Positions 37,835-47,989 are shown, counted from the stretch's first letter. The stretch is 64,000 nucleotides of DNA from Glaesserella australis (GCF_003260095.1 NZ_PTPX01000014.1:62001-126000); one strand, 5' to 3'. Notes: a model not told the origin generated them from the sequence alone. A program made the numbers and translations.

Positions 37835-38467
37835 ATGAAAACATCTGTAATAACAACACGTTATGCTCTAATTTTAGGGGCGATAGCCTTGCTCTGTACC
37901 GCCGTTTCAACGGGAATTTATTTGCTCACCAAAAGCAGAATTGATGCCGTAACTGCCGAGCAACAGCGTCAATTACTGCTTGAAGTGGTGCCACAGGTGC
38001 ATTTTGATAATGATTTATTGGCGACTTGCAAAGTGGTCAAACTGCCTGAAGTCCCGTTTTTAAATAAAATCTATATTGCAAAAAAAGGGCAAGATCTGAC
38101 CGCTTACGCTATTCAAGGAACCGCTCCAGACGGTTATTCGGGCAACATTGTGCTGTTAATGGGCATTCAGCCTGACGGAACCGTGTTAGGCGTGCGAACC
38201 CTTGCCCATAAAGAAACGCCGGGCTTAGGCGATAAAATCGAAACCCGTATTGATGATTGGATTTACAGTTTCACCAACCGCAAATTCAGCTTAGACAACG
38301 AGAGCGAATGGGCAGTGAAAAAAGACGGCGGTACATTCGATCAATTTACCGGAGCAACCATTACGCCAAGAGCAGTAGTCAATAACGTTCGCCAAAGTGC
38401 GAAGTGGGTGATTACTGAGTTAGCGAAAAATCCAACAATAGTTGAACAATTTGGGGCTTGCCGCTAA
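37835..38467 (+). CDS. rsxG: Electron transport complex subunit RsxG
   Basis: This 210-residue subunit has one N-terminal membrane helix and a periplasmic FMN domain. Covalent FMN attaches to the Thr of the D/SGATxT motif, here FTGATITPRAV near residue 178. HKETPGLGDKIE is the conserved FMN-domain segment. It starts one base after the rsxD stop, and its own stop overlaps the ATG of the inserted acetyltransferase. Confidence 0.96.
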   Translation: MKTSVITTRYALILGAIALLCTAVSTGIYLLTKSRIDAVTAEQQRQLLLEVVPQVHFDNDLLATCKVVKLPEVPFLNKIYIAKKGQDLTAYAIQGTAPDGYSGNIVLLMGIQPDGTVLGVRTLAHKETPGLGDKIETRIDDWIYSFTNRKFSLDNESEWAVKKDGGTFDQFTGATITPRAVVNNVRQSAKWVITELAKNPTIVEQFGACR

Positions 38468-39066
38468 TGCAAAGTGAACGTCAAAAAATGGTTAGCTGTC
38501 AGCTGTATAATCCAGCCGATCCTGAATTGAAACAAGACAGAATAACCGCACAGGATTTGTGTTTTGAGCTTGCTCAACTTCGCCCGTCTCAACTTCCGCA
38601 AAGAGTGGCGTTGTTGCAGAAATTATTTCAGTGTGAGCAGGCGGATTTTCATATTGAAATGCCATTTCGCTGTGATTATGGCTATAACATTTCGTTAGGC
38701 AAAAATTTTTATAGTAACTATAACTGCACGATGTTGGATTGTGCCAAAATTACCATTGGCGATAATGTGATGTTTGCCCCAAATGTGTCGCTATTTACCG
38801 CAATGCACCCAATTGATGCGGAAAAACGCAATAGCGGTATTGAATTTGCAATGCCGATTACCATTGGCAATAATGTTTGGGTTGGCGGTAATGCCGTGAT
38901 AATGCCTAATGTGACGATTGGAAATAATGTGGTTATCGGGGCTGGAAGTGTGGTGACGAAAGATATTCCCGATAATTGTGTTGCGGTGGGCAACCCTTGC
39001 CGTGTATTACGAGCGATTAACGAGCAAGATAAGATTTTTTATTTTAAAGAGAAACGGTTTGAATAA
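38467..39066 (+). CDS. Hexapeptide-repeat O-acetyltransferase (maltose/galactoside acetyltransferase family)
   Basis: This 199-residue protein belongs to the left-handed beta-helix acetyltransferases. After a helical N-terminus with [20 protein letters not shown], the hexapeptide part shows [20 protein letters not shown] and later [13 protein letters not shown]. The active-site His is in [10 protein letters not shown]. The acceptor sugar cannot be predicted. The ATG at 38467 overlaps the rsxG stop by one base, so it is translationally coupled into the rsx operon between rsxG and rsxE, where such a gene is not normally found. Confidence 0.88.
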   Translation: MQSERQKMVSCQLYNPADPELKQDRITAQDLCFELAQLRPSQLPQRVALLQKLFQCEQADFHIEMPFRCDYGYNISLGKNFYSNYNCTMLDCAKITIGDNVMFAPNVSLFTAMHPIDAEKRNSGIEFAMPITIGNNVWVGGNAVIMPNVTIGNNVVIGAGSVVTKDIPDNCVAVGNPCRVLRAINEQDKIFYFKEKRFE

Positions 39067-39070
39067 AATT

Positions 39071-39772
39071 ATGGCAACAGAAAACCAAATCCCGATTACC
39101 CAAATCAACGACATAGACGAAACGCCAAAAGCTGTTGAGCCGTCTGTGTGGAAGAATTTATTTATGCAGGGCGTGTGGAAGAACAACTCTACCCTTGTGC
39201 AATTACTTGGCTTATGTCCGTTGTTGGCGGTCTCCAGTAATGTGACTAACGCTCTCGGTTTGGGTTTGGCGACCTTGTTGGTTTTAACCATTACCAACAC
39301 GATCATCTCGCTGTTTCGTAAAGTGATCCCCCACGATATTCGTATTCCGATTTATGTGATGATTATTGCCACAGCGGTAACGACCATTCAGCTGTTGATG
39401 AACGCTTTTGCTTACCCTGTTTATCAATCGTTGGGGATTTTCGTACCGTTGATTGTAACCAACTGTATCGTGATTGGTCGGGCGGAAGCCTTTGCATCAA
39501 AAAATAGCGTAGCCCATTCAGCATTTGATGGCTTTGCAATGGGGCTAGGTATGGCATTGAGCCTTGTGCTATTAGGTGCAATTCGTGAAATTATCGGTAG
39601 TGGTACGCTGTTTGACGGCTTGGATTTGTTACTTGGTGATTGGGCAAAATCCGCGAGAATGGATCTGTTACACTTAGAAAGCGGTCTCTTGTTAGCGATT
39701 TTACCACCAGGTGCATTTATTGGCTTAGGGGTAATTTTGGCGGTGAAAAACATTATCGACCGTAAGAAATAA
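39071..39772 (+). CDS. rsxE: Electron transport complex subunit RsxE
   Basis: This 233-residue membrane subunit is homologous to RsxA and should form the pseudo-symmetric pair that holds the intramembrane iron-sulphur cluster. The Cys-bearing helix is [17 protein letters not shown], and the matching [20 protein letters not shown] is in the second half. The ATG at 39071 begins the family-like start; a longer frame from 38978 only reflects the overlap with the upstream gene. nth, which follows rsxE in many relatives, is not downstream here. Confidence 0.95.
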   Translation: MATENQIPITQINDIDETPKAVEPSVWKNLFMQGVWKNNSTLVQLLGLCPLLAVSSNVTNALGLGLATLLVLTITNTIISLFRKVIPHDIRIPIYVMIIATAVTTIQLLMNAFAYPVYQSLGIFVPLIVTNCIVIGRAEAFASKNSVAHSAFDGFAMGLGMALSLVLLGAIREIIGSGTLFDGLDLLLGDWAKSARMDLLHLESGLLLAILPPGAFIGLGVILAVKNIIDRKK

Positions 39773-39792
39773 GATAAGCAACAGGATAAATA

Positions 39793-40743
39793 ATGTCAGA
39801 ACGTGAAACATATCGAGTAGGTTATCAGCACCAGTTCCAAACCGCCTTTTTGCACCCGAAGTATTGGGGCATTTGGTTGGGGATTTTCGGGCTGGTCGTG
39901 TTGGCTTATGTACCATTTCGCTGGCGAGATAGGCTTGCGACTTGGGTTGGAAAAATCGTGGCGAAAAAGCTCAAAGGCAAAAAGCAGTATCATCGAGCAG
40001 ATACGAATTTACGCTACTGTTTCCCTGATTGGTCGGCAGACAAGCGGGCAGATGTGATCGAGAAAATGTTTATCACCGTGTCTCAAACAATGTTAGGCAT
40101 TGGCGAGATTGCCTTGCGTTCTGTGGAGCATATCCAAAAACGGAGCGAATTTTCAGGCTTGGATATTGTGAAAGAAGCTAGAGCAAGCGGTAAAAACGTG
40201 ATTTTGCTTGTGCCACATACTTGGGCGATAGACGCTTCGGGCATTATTATGCACACGCACGGAATGCCGATGGTGTCGATGTACAATCCGCATCATAACC
40301 CCCTTGTCGATTGGCTTTGGAACCGTACCCGTGAACGTTTTGGCGGTAAAATGCACACTCGTCAAAATGGGATTAAACCGTTTTTAAATGATGTGAGAAA
40401 GGGCAATCTTGGTTATTTTCTGCCTGATGAAGATTTTGGTGAAGAACTTAGCGTTTATGTGCCGTTTTTTGCCACTGAAAAAGCCACTTTGCCAGGACTG
40501 GCTAAAATGGCTCGTGTGGCAAATGCAGTGGTGATCCCGATGTTCCCAATTTACAACGCTGAAAAAGGCGTGTATCAAATTGAAATTCTACCCGCCCTTG
40601 AATTTGCAGGCGATGAACAACAATCCGCTCGTCAAATGAATGAAGTGATTGAGTATTTTGTCCCGAAAAATCCCGAGCAGTATGTGTGGATTTTGCGGAT
40701 TTTGAAAACCCGTAGAGACGGGCAGGATATTTACAAGCGGTGA
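39793..40743 (+). CDS. Lipid A acyloxyacyltransferase (LpxM/MsbB-like)
   Basis: This 316-residue acyltransferase transfers a secondary acyl chain to Kdo-lipid A at the inner membrane. One N-terminal helix (IWLGIFGLVVLAYVPFRW) anchors it. The catalytic HX4D motif is PHTWAIDASG near residue 140, and this HTWAID form is more like MsbB/LpxM than HtrB/LpxL. YFLPDEDFG and VVIPMFPIYN are further conserved blocks. It follows rsxE by 20 bases and may be co-transcribed with it. Confidence 0.85.
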   Translation: MSERETYRVGYQHQFQTAFLHPKYWGIWLGIFGLVVLAYVPFRWRDRLATWVGKIVAKKLKGKKQYHRADTNLRYCFPDWSADKRADVIEKMFITVSQTMLGIGEIALRSVEHIQKRSEFSGLDIVKEARASGKNVILLVPHTWAIDASGIIMHTHGMPMVSMYNPHHNPLVDWLWNRTRERFGGKMHTRQNGIKPFLNDVRKGNLGYFLPDEDFGEELSVYVPFFATEKATLPGLAKMARVANAVVIPMFPIYNAEKGVYQIEILPALEFAGDEQQSARQMNEVIEYFVPKNPEQYVWILRILKTRRDGQDIYKR

Positions 40744-40771
40744 GATTGGCTTGTTTTTTCTCAAGGATAAA

Positions 40772-40905
40772 GGACGCCATGCTGGCGTCCGCCCAATCTT
40801 ATCTTTACGCAAAAGCGATATTCAGTGGACGCCAGCGTGGCGTCCCTACCAATCACACTGAAAACGGATTTTATATAAATACGGACACACGCAGTGTGTC
40901 CCTAC
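40772..40905. repeat. Cluster of three GTAG-type hairpins (copy 3)
   Basis: GGACGCCA-TGC-TGGCGTCC (40772-40790) has no GTAG. GGACGCCA-GCG-TGGCGTCC (40827-40845) is followed by CTAC (40846-40849). GGACACAC-GCA-GTGTGTCC (40883-40901) is followed by CTAC (40902-40905). Two stem types of the same family stand side by side between the lpxM-like gene and the methyltransferase gene. The second and third hairpins have the same orientation. Confidence 0.75.
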
Positions 40906-40933
40906 TTTTCAGCTATTAACTTAATATCACATA

Positions 40934-41686
40934 ATGAAAACCAGCATCTACGACAACCCGATTTTCTTTGAACGCTATTTGAAACTGCGTGAAAACCCGA
41001 TTAGCCTAAATGAAGTGGTGGAAAAGCCTACGATGTTTTCGCTATTGCCTGATCTCAATGGCAAAAAGGTACTGGATCTCGGCTGTGGCGCTGGCGGGCA
41101 TTTATTGCATTATTTGGCGTTAGGGGCAAAGCAAGTGGTTGGGCTAGATCTCTCGCAAGCGATGATTGAGCAAGCCCGAGTAGATTTTGCAAAAAAAGAC
41201 GTAAATCCGACCGCTTACCGCTTTTACTGTTTGCCAATGGAAGCTCTATCGACCATTGAAGAAGCCGATTTTGATGTGATTACCAGTTCCTTTGCATTTC
41301 ACTATGTCAAAGATTTGCCTGAACTTCTGCAACAGATTTCTGCTAAGTTGGTGTTAAATGGGCTATTAATCTTTTCGCAAGAACACCCGATTGTTACCTG
41401 TTTTAAAGAAGGGGATCGTTGGGAAAAAGATGCTCGAAAACAGCAAGTGGCTTATCGTTTAAATTATTATCGTGATGAGGGGGAACGAAATCGCAACTGG
41501 TTTCAGCAATCCTTTAAAACCTACCATAGAACCACAGCCACGATTTTGAATAGCCTTATTCAAGGTGGTTTTAACCTTGAACAGGTGGAAGAGCCGATGC
41601 TTGCCGAGCAAACAGAATGGCATAACGAGTTTAAAGATCTTCGTCACCGCCCGCCGTTACTGTTCATAAAATCAGTGAAAAAATAA
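40934..41686 (+). CDS. Class I SAM-dependent methyltransferase
   Basis: This 250-residue protein has the SAM-binding motif I KVLDLGCGAGGHLLHY near residue 48, an acidic residue ending strand 2 (VVGLDLS) and the later DVITSSFAFHYVKDL motif. It matches the Methyltransf_11/25 group, which acts on small molecules, lipids or proteins. The substrate cannot be told from the sequence. Nothing in the neighbourhood (REP-type hairpins upstream, ndh downstream) suggests a pathway. Confidence 0.85.
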   Translation: MKTSIYDNPIFFERYLKLRENPISLNEVVEKPTMFSLLPDLNGKKVLDLGCGAGGHLLHYLALGAKQVVGLDLSQAMIEQARVDFAKKDVNPTAYRFYCLPMEALSTIEEADFDVITSSFAFHYVKDLPELLQQISAKLVLNGLLIFSQEHPIVTCFKEGDRWEKDARKQQVAYRLNYYRDEGERNRNWFQQSFKTYHRTTATILNSLIQGGFNLEQVEEPMLAEQTEWHNEFKDLRHRPPLLFIKSVKK

Positions 41687-42030
41687 GGCTTTTTCTATCC
41701 ACACAGCCTGTGGATAACTTTGTGGATTATTTTTTTTAAACAGGACAAAACCTTGATAATTCATAGGGTTTTCGGTTTCTCTTTACGATTGGTTATAAAA
41801 TAACATTTCTTTTAAAATCAATATGTTATATTTTTTCTAGAGCTTAAGTACAAAAAAATTAAGATTTTTTAGCTTTTTTTGACTTGACAACATTAGCCTG
41901 TGCAAAACTTATCAAATTTGTATTTATTTCTTTACCAAAAATAATTATTTAAATCGCTAGACTTTCTGCTATGAAGGATTACAATTTATCCTAATTGATT
42001 TTGACATATTAATTATTTTCGGAGCAAATA
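41687..42030. promoter_or_regulatory. 344-base AT-rich region upstream of ndh with DnaA-box-like sites
   Basis: No gene is seen. Three DnaA-box-like 9-mers lie in 35 bases: CTATCCACA (41695-41703), TGTGGATAA (41709-41717, a perfect box on the minus strand) and TGTGGATTA (41721-41729). The first two also form a hairpin that, with the later T8 run, could end the methyltransferase transcript. AATCAATATGTTA (near 41818-41830) fits the IHF consensus. TTGACA at 41884-41889 could be the -35 of an ndh promoter, but the matching -10 is weak. Confidence 0.5.
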
Positions 42031-43314
42031 ATGGAAACGATCGTTATCATAGGTGGTGGTGCAGGTGGCTTAGAGCTTGCTACGTATCTTGGAAACAAAT
42101 TGGGTAAAAAGAAAAAGGCGAATATTATTTTAGTCGATAAAAATATTAGCCATTTATGGAAGCCATTATTACATGAAGTAGCAACAGGATCTTTGGATGA
42201 TGGTACGGATGCGTTAAGTTATCGTGCTCACGCTAAAAATCATCATTTTGAATTTCGTCAAGGTACATTAACCCAAGTCAAACCAGCAGAAAAAACGATC
42301 GTATTAGCACCTATCTATGATGAAGAAGGTGAGTTACTAGTCGCAGAGCGTAATATTGTCTATGATAAATTAGTTTTAGCGATTGGTAGCCGTTCAAATG
42401 ATTTTGGCACGCCGGGTGTTGCGGAGCATTGCATTTTCTTAGACAGCTCAGAGCAGGCAAAATTATTCCATAAACGAATGATGGAACTCTTTTTGAAGTT
42501 CTCTAACAACAATGAGAAAGAAGTGCATATTGCAGTTGTTGGTGGCGGAGCAACAGGAATTGAGTTATCTGCAGAGCTTTATAATGCAGTAAAACATTTA
42601 AATTCTTATGGATATGGGAAATTAAATAATACGAGCTTAAAAGTGACTTTAATTGAAGCGGGTAACCGCTTATTGCCTGCGCTGTCAGAGCGAATTTCTA
42701 CATCAGCGATTAAAGAGTTGCGGGAATTGGGCGTGGACGTTCGTACAAATACTGCTGTAGTAGAAGCAACAGCAAATGGTTTAATTACCAAAGAAGGTGA
42801 AACCATTAATGCCGATTTAATGGTCTGGGCAGCAGGCGTAAAAGCCCCTGATATCACCAAATCATTCGGCTTTGAAACCAATCGTATCAATCAAATCGCC
42901 ATTAAAGATACACTACAAACCTTAACGGACGACAATGTGTATGTGATCGGCGACTGTGCATTCTTATTGCAAGCAGATGGCAAACCTGTTCCACCAAGAG
43001 CACAATCGGCTCATCAAATGGCGACAGTATGCGGAAAGAATATTGTTGCACAGTTAGAACATAAACCGCTCAAACCATTCGTATTTAACGATAAAGGCTC
43101 ATTGGTTTCGTTCTCACGCTTTGGAACAATCGGTAGCTTAATGGGTAACTTAACCAAAGGCTCGATGTTTATCGAAGGTAAAATTGCTCGTATGGCGTAT
43201 CTTTCTCTATACCGTATGCACCAAATGGCATTACACGGCTGTGTGAAAACAGGGTTGATTTTGTTGGTAGGGCGAATTAACCGCTTCTTAAGACCAACGA
43301 TGAAGTTACATTAA
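42031..43314 (+). CDS. ndh: NADH dehydrogenase type II
   Basis: This 427-residue flavoprotein oxidises NADH and reduces quinone without pumping protons. The FAD-binding fold is [18 protein letters not shown] at the N-terminus, and the NADH-binding fold [15 protein letters not shown] is near residue 170. [12 protein letters not shown] is the conserved FAD-contact segment. The C-terminal amphipathic region ([18 protein letters not shown]) attaches the enzyme to the inner membrane. It converges on tsaD with a shared terminator. Confidence 0.96.
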   Translation: METIVIIGGGAGGLELATYLGNKLGKKKKANIILVDKNISHLWKPLLHEVATGSLDDGTDALSYRAHAKNHHFEFRQGTLTQVKPAEKTIVLAPIYDEEGELLVAERNIVYDKLVLAIGSRSNDFGTPGVAEHCIFLDSSEQAKLFHKRMMELFLKFSNNNEKEVHIAVVGGGATGIELSAELYNAVKHLNSYGYGKLNNTSLKVTLIEAGNRLLPALSERISTSAIKELRELGVDVRTNTAVVEATANGLITKEGETINADLMVWAAGVKAPDITKSFGFETNRINQIAIKDTLQTLTDDNVYVIGDCAFLLQADGKPVPPRAQSAHQMATVCGKNIVAQLEHKPLKPFVFNDKGSLVSFSRFGTIGSLMGNLTKGSMFIEGKIARMAYLSLYRMHQMALHGCVKTGLILLVGRINRFLRPTMKLH

Positions 43315-43321
43315 AATACTA

Positions 43322-43346
43322 GGGCGAACATAGTTCGCCCTTTTGT
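43322..43346. terminator. Bidirectional terminator between ndh and tsaD
   Basis: GGGCGAAC (43322-43329) and GTTCGCCC (43333-43340) form a perfect 8-bp stem with loop ATA. It is followed by TTTTGTTTAT, with A-rich sequence before it for the opposite strand. Confidence 0.85.
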
Positions 43347-44384
43347 TTATTTGGTTTGAATAGCAGGAAGATCAACCATTGGCCAACGAGGTTTCACACT
43401 CACCGACAAATCCGTTCTTTCGCCATTTTTCAAGCGTAAAAATCCTGCATAGGCAATCATTGCACCGTTGTCGGTACAAAATTGTGGGCGAGGGTAGAAC
43501 ACTTCACCGCCGATTTGTTGCATCAGTTGAGCTAAATCGTGGCGAAGTTGTTTATTTGCACTTACGCCACCTGCGATCACCAAACGCTTGTAGCCTGTCT
43601 GCTGCAAAGCTCGACGACATTTGATGATTAAGGTTTCGATCACAGCTTGCTGAAAAGCGTGAGCAATATCGCAACGGGTTTGTTGGTCAAGCTCGCCTTG
43701 TTCATTCAAGTTAGCGTTAATGGTGTTGGCAGCAAAGGTTTTTAAGCCTGAAAAGCTAAAATCCAATCCTGGGCGATCCGTCATTGGACGAGGGAAAACA
43801 AAGCGGTTTGGAATACCGTTTTCAGCTAGTTTTGCAAGGGCAGCACCGCCGGGGTAATCCAATCCAAGTAATTTCGCCGTTTTATCAAAGGCTTCACCTG
43901 CTGCATCATCAATCGACTCGCCAAGTAATTCATATTCGCCGACATTTTCAACCTTGACCAACTGAGTATGCCCGCCTGAGACAAGCAACGCAACAAAAGG
44001 AAATTCAGGGGCATTTTCTTCCAACATCGGCGCAAGCAGATGCCCTTCCATATGATGAACGCCTAAGGCTGGCACATTCCACGCATAAGCCAGTGAGCGA
44101 GCAATGGTTGAACCCACTAATAACGCCCCAACCAAGCCAGGCCCTGCTGTATAAGCCACGCCGTCAATATCGCAAGCGGTAAGATTGGCTTCTTTTAATG
44201 CCGCTTGAATAAGAGGCAAGGTTTTGCGGATATGATCCCGAGAGGCAAGCTCTGGCACTACACCGCCGTAGTCTGCGTGCATCTCAATTTGGCTATAAAG
44301 TTGATTGGCAACAAGCCCTTTGGTTTCATCATAGATAGCTACGCCCGTTTCATCGCATGATGTTTCAATTCCGAGAATTTTCAT
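43347..44384 (-). CDS. tsaD: tRNA N6-threonylcarbamoyladenosine transferase TsaD
   Basis: This 345-residue catalytic subunit transfers threonylcarbamoyl to A37 of ANN-decoding tRNAs. The metal-binding His pair is [10 protein letters not shown] near residue 110, and the ASKHA-type nucleotide site is [16 protein letters not shown] at the N-terminus with [10 protein letters not shown] in the middle. [13 protein letters not shown] is near residue 275. The length is normal. tsaE is also in the window, although not adjacent. Confidence 0.97.
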   Translation of the reverse strand: MKILGIETSCDETGVAIYDETKGLVANQLYSQIEMHADYGGVVPELASRDHIRKTLPLIQAALKEANLTACDIDGVAYTAGPGLVGALLVGSTIARSLAYAWNVPALGVHHMEGHLLAPMLEENAPEFPFVALLVSGGHTQLVKVENVGEYELLGESIDDAAGEAFDKTAKLLGLDYPGGAALAKLAENGIPNRFVFPRPMTDRPGLDFSFSGLKTFAANTINANLNEQGELDQQTRCDIAHAFQQAVIETLIIKCRRALQQTGYKRLVIAGGVSANKQLRHDLAQLMQQIGGEVFYPRPQFCTDNGAMIAYAGFLRLKNGERTDLSVSVKPRWPMVDLPAIQTK

Positions 44385-44604
44385 TACTTATATCAATTTT
44401 TAGTGAGTTGAAATTCTTTTTATTATAATAGAAGAATTTATATTTGGGTGAAAATGCAATGAAATGATTTTGACTATTGCATAATCAAGTAGATTTTTGT
44501 AAAATTCTGCCCGTTTTGCTCTCTTTATATAGAGCCTATAAAAAGAAATCATATCTTCTGCAAGCGGTATGATCATTACTTAAACTTACTAGAGGAATAA
44601 TACT

Positions 44605-45144
44605 ATTAAACCTGTAAAACGTGTTCAGACAAATCGCGCACATCGTCTTAACGAAGAAATTCGCGTAAAAGAGGTCCGTTTAACGGATCAAAATGGCGAC
44701 CAACTTGGTATCGTGTCTATTCAAGAAGCATTAGCTAAAGCGGAAGAAGCTGAATTAGATTTAGTGGAAATTAGCCCAAATGCTGAACCGCCAGTTTGTC
44801 GTATTATGAATTACGGTAAGTTCATCTACGAAAAAGAGAAAGCCGCTAAAGAGCAGAAGAAAAAACAGAAAGTTGTACAGGTGAAGGAAATTAAATTCCG
44901 TCCTGGTACAGACGAAGGCGACTATCAGGTAAAACTACGCAGCCTGATTCGCTTTTTGGAAGACGGCGACAAAGCCAAAATCACTGTTCGCTTCCGTGGA
45001 CGTGAAATGGCTCACCAAGAAATTGGTATGGATGTGCTAGAGCGTGTTAAAAACGATTTAGCCGAGATTGCAGTGGTAGAATCTGCCCCTGGTAAACTCG
45101 AAGGTCGCCAAGTTGTAATGGTACTTGCTCCGAAAAAGAAATAG
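44605..45144 (+). CDS. infC: Translation initiation factor IF-3, AUU start
   Basis: This 179-residue factor keeps ribosomal subunits apart and proofreads start codons. The N-terminal domain starts [20 protein letters not shown] and the C-terminal domain contains [18 protein letters not shown]. The start is ATT at 44605, eight bases after AGAGGA: alignment places it there, no ATG exists in the correct frame upstream of the conserved N-terminus, and infC genes of gamma-proteobacteria use AUU, which IF-3 discriminates against to control its own synthesis. The GTG at 44713 would remove most of the N-terminal domain. It heads the infC-rpmI-rplT operon. Confidence 0.95.
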   Translation: MKPVKRVQTNRAHRLNEEIRVKEVRLTDQNGDQLGIVSIQEALAKAEEAELDLVEISPNAEPPVCRIMNYGKFIYEKEKAAKEQKKKQKVVQVKEIKFRPGTDEGDYQVKLRSLIRFLEDGDKAKITVRFRGREMAHQEIGMDVLERVKNDLAEIAVVESAPGKLEGRQVVMVLAPKKK

Positions 45145-45147
45145 TCC

Positions 45148-45197
45148 ATTACCTTTAGAGGTAATTAGTGCTTCCAAGTAATACTGGTAACAGTATT
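45148..45197 (+). promoter_or_regulatory. Leader hairpins between infC and rpmI, possible L20 control region
   Basis: Two perfect hairpins, ATTACCT-TTAG-AGGTAAT (45148-45165) and AATACTG-GTAA-CAGTATT (45180-45197), lie ahead of rpmI. In E. coli the L20 protein represses rpmI-rplT by binding folded RNA in this interval. The presence of structure fits, but the actual L20 site is not identified. Confidence 0.45.
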
Positions 45198-45245
45198 CGC
45201 CTAATTGCTGGTTATTAACATAAACAATGCGGAGTTATTTTAACA

Positions 45246-45443
45246 ATGCCTAAAATCAAAACAGTACGTGGTGCTGCGAAGCGTTTCAAAAAAACAGCTT
45301 CTGGCGGTTTCAAACGTAAACAATCTCACTTACGTCACATTTTGACTAAGAAAACAACTAAGCGTAAACGTCACTTACGTCATAAATCGATGGTTGCTAA
45401 GTCAGACCAAGTTTTAGTAGTAGCGTGCTTACCATACGCATAA
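45246..45443 (+). CDS. rpmI: 50S ribosomal protein L35
   Basis: This 65-residue basic ribosomal protein begins [20 protein letters not shown] and has the conserved [16 protein letters not shown]. It is the second gene of the infC operon, with a structured leader and a GGAG placed rather far (about 11 bases) upstream, as expected for a translationally controlled start. Confidence 0.98.
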   Translation: MPKIKTVRGAAKRFKKTASGGFKRKQSHLRHILTKKTTKRKRHLRHKSMVAKSDQVLVVACLPYA

Positions 45444-45516
45444 GCGTAAATTAAGTACAACGTACGATTAGTTAATTTTTAGTTTAATAAATGTCAAAGC
45501 GTTAATTTACGCTTAA

Positions 45517-45888
<372 letters not shown>

Positions 45889-45909
45889 TTTTAAAGTTTA
45901 GATAAATTA

Positions 45910-45935
45910 GGACGCTTTTGGGCGTCCTTTTTTAT
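45910..45935 (+). terminator. Terminator of the infC-rpmI-rplT operon
   Basis: GGACGC (45910-45915) pairs with GCGTCC (45922-45927) around TTTTGG. It is followed by TTTTTTATTTT. Confidence 0.85.
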
Positions 45936-46005
45936 TTTAGAAGCAAAGTGAATTGTTTTATATTTTGTCTGTCTAATACTCGCTTTTAATTAGGGAGAGC
46001 ATTTT

Positions 46006-46320
46006 ATGAAAAAATTGATTTTATGTATGATGCCATTGGTCATCACAGCTTGTTCAACACCTACTCAGCAAAGTACAGTGCCTATGGATATGAAAGCGGT
46101 GCAAGAATATCAACAGCGTGTTGCGACAGGAAAAACAGTCACAGCTAACTCATCAGAATCAGAAGAATGGGAGCTTAATCAGAGTGATAGAGAGCCTAAA
46201 GTGAAAGTTTATCGCTCTTATCCTTATCCGAGAGTTTATCCAACAATAGGTTATCATCATGGATGGGGGCGTGGTCATCACAGTGGAATTGGTGTTGGCT
46301 TAGGTGGTTTCTATTATTAG
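46006..46320 (+). CDS. Small lipoprotein of unknown function
   Basis: This 104-residue protein has a lipoprotein signal peptide with lipobox LVITAC, so the mature protein starts at Cys 16. The middle is polar. The C-terminus is rich in Tyr, Pro, His and Gly (YRSYPYPRVYPTIGYHHGWG), a composition seen in small surface lipoproteins of Pasteurellaceae. I do not recognise a named family. It has AGGGAGAG before the ATG and its own region between two terminators, so it is likely monocistronic. Confidence 0.75.
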   Translation: MKKLILCMMPLVITACSTPTQQSTVPMDMKAVQEYQQRVATGKTVTANSSESEEWELNQSDREPKVKVYRSYPYPRVYPTIGYHHGWGRGHHSGIGVGLGGFYY

Positions 46321-46327
46321 AAGAAAA

Positions 46328-46352
46328 ATGGTGGGGCTTATAACCCCACCAT
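46328..46352. terminator. Bidirectional terminator between lipoprotein gene and pepD
   Basis: ATGGTGGGG (46328-46336) pairs perfectly with CCCCACCAT (46344-46352) over 9 bp with a 7-base loop. It is followed by ATTTTATTT and preceded by an A-run for the other strand. Confidence 0.85.
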
Positions 46353-46355
46353 ATT

Positions 46356-47810
46356 TTATTTAGTTGGCGCTTTTTCTAAAATGGTTGTCAGTAATTCCCA
46401 ATAAATCTGAACAGCAGGAATATGCACTTTTTCATCAGGTGAGTGTGCATTGAGAATGGTTGGACCGATTGAAACGACATCAATATTTGGATAAACCTTT
46501 TTAATTAATCCACATTCAAGCCCAGCATGAATGACCTTAATTTGCGATTCATACCCAAGAATGTCATCATAAATAGCTTTCGTTAGCGGTGTAATGACCG
46601 AGTTTGGATCTGGCTCCCAGCCAGGATAGCCCGTTGAGAATGAAACGGTCGCTCCCACTAATTCTGCAAGTGAAGTCAAACGAGAACGAACATCTGCTTT
46701 TCCATTTTCAATTAATGAGCGAACTAAAATTTTAGATCTGACTACATCATCTTCTGTGGTTAAAATCCCAATACTTAAAGAGGTCTCAACAACATTTTCA
46801 ACCACATCACTATTACGAATCACACCATTTGGTAATACATTTAGGAATTGGATGACTTTTGCGGTACTTTCTTGAGAGAATACTTGCGATGGTCTTTCGG
46901 CACGTTCTACAATAAATTGAAGATTTGGCTCCGCATACTGCAACTCTTTTTTCAGAGCTTGCTCAAATTGTCTTAAACAAGCGGTAAGATTTTCAGTATT
47001 TTTTGCATCAAACGCTAATGTAACAATGGATTCTCGTGGAATCGCATTACGCACTGAGCCACCACGAATCGTTGCAATTTGAAACGAGAAGGTTGATTTT
47101 AAGGTTGCTAAGGTTCTTGCCATTAATTTAATCGCATTGGCTCGAGTTGTATGGATATCACAGCCTGAATGCCCGCCGTTTAAACCTTTTAAACTAATTT
47201 GCAATGCACCGTCAAAGGCATTGTTTTCATAATGAATAGGTAATTCGATACCTGCATCTTCACCGCCCGCACAGCCAATATAAATTTCGCCATTTTCTTC
47301 GGTGTCCGTATTGATGAGAATATCTGCTTTCATCCAATTTGGTTGTAAGCCAAGTACACCTTCCATACCTGCTTCTTCCGTCATGGTAAGTAAAGCTTCA
47401 ATTTCAGGGTGAGTCAAATCATCGGAATCTAACACTGCCAAGCAAGATGCTAAACCGATTCCATTATCCGCCCCAAGTGTTGTACCTTTGGCTTTGACCC
47501 ATTCGCCGTCAATATAAGGCTGAATAGGATCTTTTGTAAAATCGTGTTTTGTGCCTTCGTTGGCTTGTGGAACCATATCTAAGTGAGCTTGCAATGCAAT
47601 AGTTTTACGATTTTCCATTCCTTTTGTTGCAGGCTTACGGATCAGAATATTTCCTACGGCATCACGTTCTACAAAGAATTGTTTCTCCTGCGCCCAGTTT
47701 ACGATAAATTGAGCGATGTTCTCTTCGTGGTAGGATGGATGCGGGATGGCACAAATTTGGTCGAACCACTTCCAGAGTAAATTCGGTTTAAGTGTTTGAA
47801 TTTCTGACAT
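46356..47810 (-). CDS. pepD: Aminoacyl-histidine dipeptidase (PepD, M20 family)
   Basis: This protein of 484 residues is a dizinc dipeptidase cleaving Xaa-His dipeptides such as carnosine. The metal site residues are in [13 protein letters not shown] (H, D) and [10 protein letters not shown], with EEAGMEG as the catalytic Glu region. [13 protein letters not shown] at the C-terminus completes the site. The ATG at 47810 has AAGGAG eight bases upstream; a frame extension of 17 codons further upstream has no such support. Confidence 0.93.
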   Translation of the reverse strand: MSEIQTLKPNLLWKWFDQICAIPHPSYHEENIAQFIVNWAQEKQFFVERDAVGNILIRKPATKGMENRKTIALQAHLDMVPQANEGTKHDFTKDPIQPYIDGEWVKAKGTTLGADNGIGLASCLAVLDSDDLTHPEIEALLTMTEEAGMEGVLGLQPNWMKADILINTDTEENGEIYIGCAGGEDAGIELPIHYENNAFDGALQISLKGLNGGHSGCDIHTTRANAIKLMARTLATLKSTFSFQIATIRGGSVRNAIPRESIVTLAFDAKNTENLTACLRQFEQALKKELQYAEPNLQFIVERAERPSQVFSQESTAKVIQFLNVLPNGVIRNSDVVENVVETSLSIGILTTEDDVVRSKILVRSLIENGKADVRSRLTSLAELVGATVSFSTGYPGWEPDPNSVITPLTKAIYDDILGYESQIKVIHAGLECGLIKKVYPNIDVVSIGPTILNAHSPDEKVHIPAVQIYWELLTTILEKAPTK

Positions 47811-47829
47811 ATTTATCTCCTTTTTGTGA

Positions 47830-47863
47830 TCAAGCGGTGAGTTTCCTGTAAAATTTTGCAAAA
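47830..47863 (+). repeat. DNA uptake signal with full AT-rich tail
   Basis: TCAAGCGGTGA (47830-47840) is followed after 10 bases by AAATTTTGCAAAA (47851-47863). It lies between pepD and gpt. Similar copies are at 49408-49443 and 50935-50968. Confidence 0.8.
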
Positions 47864-47989
47864 ATCATTCGATCAAATGACATTATTGTAAAATTCTTTT
47901 GGAAATGATAGCACGAAACGTCTTTTCAGGTTATCCTTACGCAATTTTTTTATTCGGTGGCAGAGCTACCACTTTTTTTAGGTGAACTT

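Noticed and set aside
41695..41730. A chromosomal replication origin
   Set aside because: Only three DnaA-like boxes are present, there is no cluster of GATC sites, and none of the usual oriC neighbours (dnaA, mnmG, mioC) is near. Reported only as a DnaA-box cluster.
44713..45144. infC beginning at the GTG at 44713
   Set aside because: It would remove most of the conserved N-terminal domain. The ATT at 44605 with AGAGGA upstream gives the full family length.
46006..46320. A metal-binding role for the small lipoprotein because of its His-rich tail
   Set aside because: The tail is equally rich in Tyr, Pro and Gly, and no recognisable metal-binding motif or neighbouring metal gene supports it.
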